Below are positions 61,427-64,000 of a DNA stretch of 64,000 nt, one piece after another. The position numbers were made by a program, and so were the translations under genes. The notes under the pieces were generated by a model, which made no database searches, had not been told where the DNA came from, and saw nothing but the letters and a program-made list of their open reading frames with translations. Source of the DNA: Haliotis asinina (taxonomy: Eukaryota > Mollusca > Gastropoda > Lepetellida > Haliotidae); assembly GCF_037392515.1 (NCBI RefSeq), contig NC_090288.1:16462969-16526968 (forward strand), given 5' to 3'. How positions within the stretch are numbered: the stretch's first letter is position 1; every line of letters starts with the position of its first letter.

Positions 61427-61658
61427 AGTGAGAGAGTGAGAGAGTTGATATTTAAGGTCACATAGGCTATATTGCAGCCATATCGTGACGAAAACATTCT
61501 CGACGTAAAAAAGAAATATATGTATATTTTAAAAACAAAACAATAGCGTGTCAACAAAGGACAGTTAAACCACCACAATATCTCCACTGGAATTGAAACT
61601 AGTGTGGAAAGATAAAGCATATAGCACTATCTTAACAGCACAATGAAAGACCTGGCTA
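61427..61658 (-). mobile_element. GTGA-LINE 3' end fragment
   Basis: A GTGAGAGAGTGAGAGAG tail and about 215 bases of outer 3' UTR are present. The next tail starts directly at 61659. Confidence 0.78.
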
Positions 61659-62704
61659 TAGAGTGAGTGAGTTAATATTTAACGTCACATCGGCAATATC
61701 TCAGCTATATCGTGACGAGAACCATTAATATTATACATAATAGTGAATGGTTAAAGTTTGTCAACGAAAGACAGGAAAACAACTAGAATACCACATACTG
61801 ATATTTAAAACTAGTACTTAAATCTAAAACAGTTTAACTATTGAGGACGATACAATATAAAACACGGACTATAGATCGCAAACAACTGATGGAAGATCAC
61901 CATACTAGGGAGCATGAGGACTTAGGGTACCTTTGCTACTTGCACGGACCTTAGCTGGATTTACACCATCCCTTCTGCCGCTGGCGACGGTAGGACATGC
62001 CAGCCAAAATTAAAATTAAGAATAGTACGATTAAAACCTCGGTAGACTTATATTATATTTTAAATTTACATCGAATGTATGTACCCTCTCAGGAGGACAA
62101 TAATTTTATATCTAGTTACTTACCTAAACTACTAATCATCCTATCTGCAGAACATATTACTCAAAATTCAACAATGAGATCAATTTCCTTTAATCCCCAC
62201 CCACCCCACCCCCAATAATTAACTAAGTGTGTTAAAAAGACCCTTAACTGTTTTGCAGTGAAACATTTATCCCCTATGATGGAGAATTCAACACAGTCAG
62301 GCGCAAGCAGGATATGCTTGACCGTGACACTCTCATCACTATTGTTGTCATTGATTTGTTGAGTGCTGATCAGTCATTATGTTACCAGAAATGCCCACGT
62401 TCCTCAGTAACCAACAAAAGACAATGTCGCATTGGCCAGTAGCAAGATCATTATAGAGTTCAATAATTTCTATCAAAAGTGGACTTTTACATGATACGTT
62501 TTCAATCGCATGAAGGCACGAAAGAGAATCCGAACAGATTATATACTGTTAATGTTTAGGGTGTCTTTGAATATATTTAAGAGCCGTTAATATGGCCTTA
62601 GCAGTAAAAATAGAGCTTGTATTTGGTATTATAGAATATATTGTCCTGGATCCAATAACACTGGCGCAAGTTACTGCGTCACCGTCCTTGGACCCATCTG
62701 TAAA
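61659..62704 (-). mobile_element. GTGA-LINE fragment (3' UTR, ORF2 C-terminus, RNase H)
   Basis: From the AGTGAGTGAG tail it runs through the 3' UTR (with a CCCCACCCACC insertion near 62198) and ORF2 C-terminal codons. A deletion follows, then RNase H back to its first catalytic T-D-G-S-K-D-G at about 62680-62704, where it is 5'-truncated. Confidence 0.82.
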
Positions 62705-62830
62705 TAACACAAGAAAAAAAATGGTGATTTACAAAAATTTACAAAATGTAAATGTCATATTTACAAACATTTTACAACGATTGTAAAGGTGATGTTTACA
62801 AGGCTTGTAAACTTTTGTAAATTTAGGAAG
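62705..62830. repeat. Cluster of direct and inverted TTTACAA motifs
   Basis: TTTACAA or its complement TTGTAAA occurs about nine times in 110 bases, some as back-to-back palindromes such as GTTTACAAGGCTTGTAAAC. It can fold on itself. Confidence 0.7.
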
Positions 62831-63920
62831 GATTTTACCACTACTTCTTTCAATTTTGCCATTTCTCAAGAATCCCCATGACTGTATACTTACTAATTTA
62901 TTATATTTTTTTTTGTTCTGTTAGAGTTCTTACTGTTGATATGCATAATAGAGCTTGCATGTGACATATTTATTCATGAAAACTGAATGGAACAATGGAA
63001 AGGAATAAGCCATAATTTGTATAGTCCATTTGAGCTTTTTATCAATGCAACTGCGTCTGGTGCATGAAAACATGAAAGTTGATGTGTACGGCCAGCATTG
63101 ATCTATATACCAAGTACGTGTGACAGTTAAAACAGATGTCTTGCCTTTGTTCGAGATCATCATCCCAAGCTCATTCCGGTGATTTTACCACTCTACTCCG
63201 TGGGAACTATATGCATTCTCTAAATAACACCTGTCACTAGACCTTTTATGTTGGTGCTCATTAACGGTGTTATGCAATTGGCGTATTTAAGAAATCTCAT
63301 AAACATGTCAATAGATAATTGGTTGTGATGTCAGTACGTGTGGATTGGAGCAAATACTCAAATGAATTAATACAAATCATTGTGTAGCAAGATTTATATA
63401 ATCATTTACAAGAAGTATGTTACAGAATATTTAAAGGGTGCGTGCCGGTCTATCATTTGTTTGTTTATGTTCGGCGTACATTATGTTTTAACTTATCATT
63501 CATACATAAAACATAACTTACATAACTGTACACTCTGTTTTGCATTTGGTAACTTTCGAAAATATAAGAAATTCTTAAAGTGCTACACAATCATACATCA
63601 TCAGTGTCAACAGTGATAGTTCACTTTATACACAACTGACTCAACAAGATGGGAAAAAGCTTTTCCATACTCTGTCATGGTCTTCCTTTCTACTTGAAGA
63701 TGTTTTTTGTTTTTAGTCTATGGTTACTTCGGTGAGCATCCATAATTTTACTATCAAGACACCAAAAATAATTATCTTACCAATAACATTCTCATAAATG
63801 CTCTAGCCACCTCCTTTATTTATCATTGCACAAATATGATTTGGAACTGATTTTGATTGATTTTGGTCTTGGCTTTAATGTCTAAAACATGTTTGATGTT
63901 GAATTATGTTGCTTTGAACT
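62831..63920. other. No feature seen
   Basis: AT-rich sequence without recognisable repeats or convincing ORFs. Confidence 0.45.
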
Positions 63921-64000
63921 TTGCCTAGAGTCTTATGTCAGAAGGCGATGGCTCATGGGCCAATCTGGTAGACTAATTATATTTAATTCTTCTGCTGGAG
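63921..64000 (+). mobile_element. Start of a plus-sense GTGA-LINE (5' module 2), cut by window end
   Basis: TTGCCTAGAGTCTTATG, GGCTCATGGGCCAATCTGG and TTCTTCTGCTGGAG match module 2 of copies A-G. Module 1 is not found in the preceding 200 bases, so this copy either lacks it or has a longer spacer. Confidence 0.8.

Overview
The window is animal nuclear DNA. It is AT-rich, has no operon structure and carries GT-AG introns. It is packed with non-LTR retrotransposons, a BEL/Pao LTR element, a Penelope-like element, Tc1/mariner remnants and tRNA-like SINEs. The (GTGA)n-tailed repeats and the SINE type look like those of vetigastropod molluscs, so I suspect an abalone-like gastropod (Haliotis). That is recognition from memory and was not tested by search.

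Most of the sequence is one LINE family, called GTGA-LINE here. It has APE-type endonuclease, RT and RNase H in ORF2 and three CCHC-type knuckles in ORF1, which fits the I superfamily, probably Nimb-like. Copy D (20912-27057) is a complete ~6.1 kb insertion with a 12-bp target-site duplication (TSD). It has an intact ORF1 and an ORF2 broken by one stop codon. Copies A, B, C, G and H are long but damaged. About a dozen more pieces are 3' fragments. Most copies lie on the minus strand and end in a (GTGA)n/(TCAC)n tail. Nesting can be read from TSDs: C sits in B, D in F, G in H, a Tc1 in B, a palindromic SINE-like unit in L, and a BEL/Pao element in A.

Layout: 1-4564 BEL/Pao element (minus, cut by the window edge, 1292 open codons); 4565-6920 LINE A; 7308-17926 LINE B0, B and C with a Tc1; 18066-18540 tRNA-like repeat; 19799-27306 chimeric LINE F with LINE D inside; 28267-58307 a host gene; 58308-64000 probable 3' UTR, SINE and LINE fragments, then the 5' end of another plus-strand LINE.

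The main discovery is a host gene that no single ORF reveals. Six plus-strand exons (28267-28512, 32561-32660, 53676-53917, 55449-55531, 56520-56709, 58161-58307) join with matching phases and GT-AG borders into a 1008-nt reading frame of 335 residues plus stop. The predicted protein is secreted. It has a signal peptide, a PAN/apple-like cysteine module, a Lys/Arg-rich linker, a short Cys-Cys-Trp module and a C-terminal domain I do not recognise. Intron 2 is 21 kb and is almost entirely transposons, including the nested LINEs H and G and the Penelope-like element.
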